Positions 61,993 to 64,000 of a stretch of DNA of 64,000 bases are shown here, one piece after another. Where the stretch lies: the NCBI RefSeq assembly GCF_034008635.1, contig NZ_CP125378.1:4588501-4652500 (forward strand). Reading direction: 5' to 3'. The notes under the pieces were generated by a model. That model saw only the letters and a program-made list of their open reading frames with translations. It did no database searches and was not told where the DNA came from. The translations under genes were made by a program, and so were the position numbers. The first letter of the stretch is position 1. Every line of letters begins with the position of its first letter. Source of the DNA: Pseudomonas sp. P8_229 (lineage in GTDB: Bacteria; Pseudomonadota; Gammaproteobacteria; Pseudomonadales; Pseudomonadaceae).

Positions 61993-63387
61993 TTATTTTT
62001 GTTGTGTCAGTTGTTTGCGTTTGAATGTTTCAAGGCGAATCAACCGATCACAATCAAGCATGACGGGGTGTTGTGTCTCAAAGTGCGTGTCCAGATATTT
62101 TCGCAATGACAGTCCTTGGTCCGACTCATGCAGATCTTGCTGAATCAAGGCTTTATATTCGCTCAATTTGCGAGAGGGTTCATTGTCTGGTGTGGGGTCA
62201 ATACCCATGATGTATGCCAGAACCTGAGAACTGGTGACGCCCTGAGTTTGTTGATCGACATTACTTATTCTAACGTGACGGCAATTGTCGTCAGTCACTG
62301 TATGCAGCACACGGATACACGTTGCCTGAACGGAGGTAATTACTTGCGGGCTATGTGTGGTGACGACGAACTGGATGTTCGGAAAGGCGCCGAGCAGATC
62401 GGGTATGACCGTTTGCTGCCAAGCAGGATGAAGGTGCATATCGACTTCATCGATCAGCACCACTCCCATGCATTGGCGTGGCGCGGTGCTGCCGAAGTGA
62501 GGATTCAGCTTTACGCAGCGATAGGCAATATCGGCTGCCAAGGCAACTATGTTGCGAATACCGTCGCTGAGTTGGCTGACTTTCAGCACGCCATGTATTG
62601 GATGCTCCAACACCAAATCTGCGAACTCACTACTGTAGGCAAGATTTCTCCATCCAGTTTGTGATTCAAGCATCGAGTTGACTGTGTTCTGAACTGCTTT
62701 GACTGGATTCAAAAACTCGTCTTTAACATCGAACGTTGTTTGTCCTCGTTCAAGACTGCGAATTTGTTCTTCACGATAGGTACGAAAAATTCGTGTGTAC
62801 CATTTGCTGAACTGCTTGTAGTTGGAGGCAGGGTCAAGGCTGTCTCGATAACCATAGGTTCTGGAAAGTTCGGCGTTATCGATGGGTTCAGAGGTAGGCG
62901 TGTTATCCCTCCATAGGCGACTCGTACCGTAATAGGCCAGCACAGGTAAATCGATCGGTTTGGTAACGTCCATTAATACGTTATGAAAGATCCAGCCTTG
63001 CAAATCACGAGCTTTGTTCTCCAAAGCCCTTGCACCTTGGTCGCTGCGGGTTTTCGTTCCTTTGCGAATACTGATTCGACTGCGTGACCAGGAAATGGCA
63101 GCACTCTGAAAATCAGCATGAGCCGTCAGGCGAACTGGAAGAGAGGGTTCCATTTGATGCGCCTCGACGGGGCGTAAAAAAACATCGTCAGGCTGAATGC
63201 CCGTCAAAGGAGCGTTACCCAAATCAAATCCGCGAACAAAGGGCCACAACGCCACTTTGATAGCGTCCAGCAAACTTGTCTTGCCCTGACCGTTGCGCGC
63301 AACCAGCAGCGTCAGCTGTTCATTGAGTTCCAGTGTCAGCGCGGGGAAGCAGCGGTAGTTTTCCAGATCGAGCCTGATCAGTTTCAA
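61993..63387 (-). CDS. ptuA: PtuA-like ATPase of a Septu defence system
   Basis: A 464-residue ABC-type ATPase with an SMC/RecN-like head. Walker A is ARNGQGKTS (30-38), the signature is SQLSDG (271-276), Walker B is VLIDE (310-314) followed by VDMHLHPAWQ, and the H-loop is THS (344-346). PtuA senses phage attack and works with PtuB. The start is TTG 63387 with a strong GGAGGAAA 7 bases ahead. No reverse transcriptase or msr-msd-like sequence adjoins it, so it is a stand-alone Septu, not retron-linked. AT-rich relative to its neighbours, which suggests recent acquisition. Confidence 0.92.
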   Translation of the reverse strand: MKLIRLDLENYRCFPALTLELNEQLTLLVARNGQGKTSLLDAIKVALWPFVRGFDLGNAPLTGIQPDDVFLRPVEAHQMEPSLPVRLTAHADFQSAAISWSRSRISIRKGTKTRSDQGARALENKARDLQGWIFHNVLMDVTKPIDLPVLAYYGTSRLWRDNTPTSEPIDNAELSRTYGYRDSLDPASNYKQFSKWYTRIFRTYREEQIRSLERGQTTFDVKDEFLNPVKAVQNTVNSMLESQTGWRNLAYSSEFADLVLEHPIHGVLKVSQLSDGIRNIVALAADIAYRCVKLNPHFGSTAPRQCMGVVLIDEVDMHLHPAWQQTVIPDLLGAFPNIQFVVTTHSPQVITSVQATCIRVLHTVTDDNCRHVRISNVDQQTQGVTSSQVLAYIMGIDPTPDNEPSRKLSEYKALIQQDLHESDQGLSLRKYLDTHFETQHPVMLDCDRLIRLETFKRKQLTQQK

Positions 63388-63511
63388 AGACTTTCCTCCA
63401 TGTGAACCGATTCCAGGCTACGGCAGTGGCTATATTGGCGGGGACCGATGTGGTGCAAATTCTACTGTGAATGAATACAGGTGAATACATGCTCACTGCT
63501 AACGGCGTGTT

Positions 63512-63907
63512 TCAGGATTTGCGCAGTGTCTTCTGCCGCAAAATATAAACCGTCACCAAAACCGCACTCGTCAACATGAACCCCCGCGCCCACGGCAGTG
63601 GCACCAGGTAACACGAAAACACAATGCTCGCCCACATCAGGCCGATCGCATAGACCTTGCCCTTGAGCGGAATGCCGTTGCCATTGAGGTAGTCACGGAT
63701 CCATGGCCCGAGCTTCGGGTGCTCGACCAGCCATTGATAGAAACGCGGAGAGCTGCGCGCGAAGCAGGCCGCTGCGAGCAGGAGGAAGGGCGTGGTGGGC
63801 AGGACGGGCAGGAAAATCCCGATCACCCCCAATGCCACGCTGAGCCAGCCGATGGCCAGCAGCAAGTAGCGCAACATCAGGGGACGGTTGCCTATGGGGT
63901 TGTCCAT
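63512..63907 (-). CDS. ybaN: DUF454 (YbaN) family membrane protein
   Basis: A 131-residue inner-membrane protein with about three hydrophobic helices and the family motif GIFLPVLPTTPFLLLAAACF (about 29-48), followed by the conserved FARSSPRFYQWLVEHP. Function unknown. ATG 63907. It begins 11 bp after the stop of the partial gene at the edge of the window, so it may be the second gene of an operon. Confidence 0.9.
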   Translation of the reverse strand: MDNPIGNRPLMLRYLLLAIGWLSVALGVIGIFLPVLPTTPFLLLAAACFARSSPRFYQWLVEHPKLGPWIRDYLNGNGIPLKGKVYAIGLMWASIVFSCYLVPLPWARGFMLTSAVLVTVYILRQKTLRKS

Positions 63908-63918
63908 AGGCTGGTTCT

Positions 63919-64000
63919 TAGTGGTGACGTGGCTTGAGGATCGCCGGTTTTTCGTCTGGCGCCTGGCACAGCAGGTACAGCGCGGTCAGGGCTTCCGGGA
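63919..64000 (-). CDS. C-terminal fragment of a gene cut by the window edge
   Basis: The last 26 codons are visible and end QAPDEKPAILKPRHH before the stop at 63919-63921; the rest is outside the window. I do not recognise the family. The 11-bp gap to ybaN suggests the same operon. Confidence 0.6.

Noticed and set aside
63388..63511. A retron RT or msr-msd beside ptuA
   Set aside because: The 124-bp gap has no reverse transcriptase, no long hairpin, and no RT gene is found on either side.
1..64000. tRNA or rRNA genes
   Set aside because: No cloverleaf with conserved arms or rRNA-like stretch was noticed in any intergenic gap; a dedicated scan would settle it.

Overview
The window looks like chromosomal DNA of a Pseudomonas of the P. 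fluorescens group. The evidence is the high GC content, typical pseudomonad genes (PhoPQ, DctA, TtcA, AqpZ, a guanidinobutyrase locus, a LapA-type adhesin), and many REP-type palindromes of the kind GTGGGAGCGGGCTTGCTCGC in almost every intergenic gap. No rRNA, tRNA, CRISPR array, prophage or complete insertion sequence was seen. Identifications rest on reading the translated sequence and on knowledge of the families; no database search was run.

Region 1 (1-13.4 kb) carries phoPQ, a frameshifted hypothetical gene, an AraC regulator and dctA. dctA has a textbook sigma-54 promoter with two upstream dyads. Then come a CaiB-type CoA transferase, a SprT-like metalloprotein, a Yip1 membrane protein, ttcA, a Tag-like glycosylase without the catalytic Glu, and a FabH-like synthase followed by an ECF sigma factor with a zinc-finger anti-sigma partner. 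Region 2 (13.4-34 kb) is a patchwork: an outer-membrane porin, a FemAB/GNAT protein, AqpZ, an ABC exporter, a periplasmic cyclophilin with an alpha/beta hydrolase, LysR, AzoR, an EamA transporter, a YbdG-type MscS channel, a DEAD-box helicase, a papain-like (AvrRpt2/C70-type) protease paired with an unknown protein, DUF899, DUF6279, a TorF-like porin and CvfB.

Region 3 (34-45 kb) has a second EamA transporter that overlaps a convergent MFS gene, a LysR regulator, a tiny PA1414-like gene, an acyl-carrier-like protein without its serine, an MBL hydrolase, and the guanidinobutyrate locus: gbuA, an NTF2-like protein, an NCS1 permease and an SSS symporter, with divergent gbuR. A 264-bp MITE-like element with 20-bp perfect terminal inverted repeats and TA flanks sits inside this operon and supplies the last codons and stop of the NTF2-like gene.

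Region 4 (45-60.5 kb) is a complete type I secretion and adhesin locus. An outer-membrane TolC-like protein, an ABC exporter with a degenerate C39 domain and an HlyD-type adaptor are transcribed away from a 3113-residue RTX adhesin. The adhesin has an N-terminal retention module, a LapG-type TAAG site, eight repeats of exactly 738 bp, a vWA domain and RTX nonapeptides. No lapD/lapG lies beside it, so it is probably the second (MapA-like) system. Region 5 (60.5-64 kb) holds a DUF6124 gene, a cryptic leader-like reading frame, an AT-richer two-gene Septu (ptuA-ptuB) anti-phage system without a retron reverse transcriptase, and a YbaN-like membrane protein.
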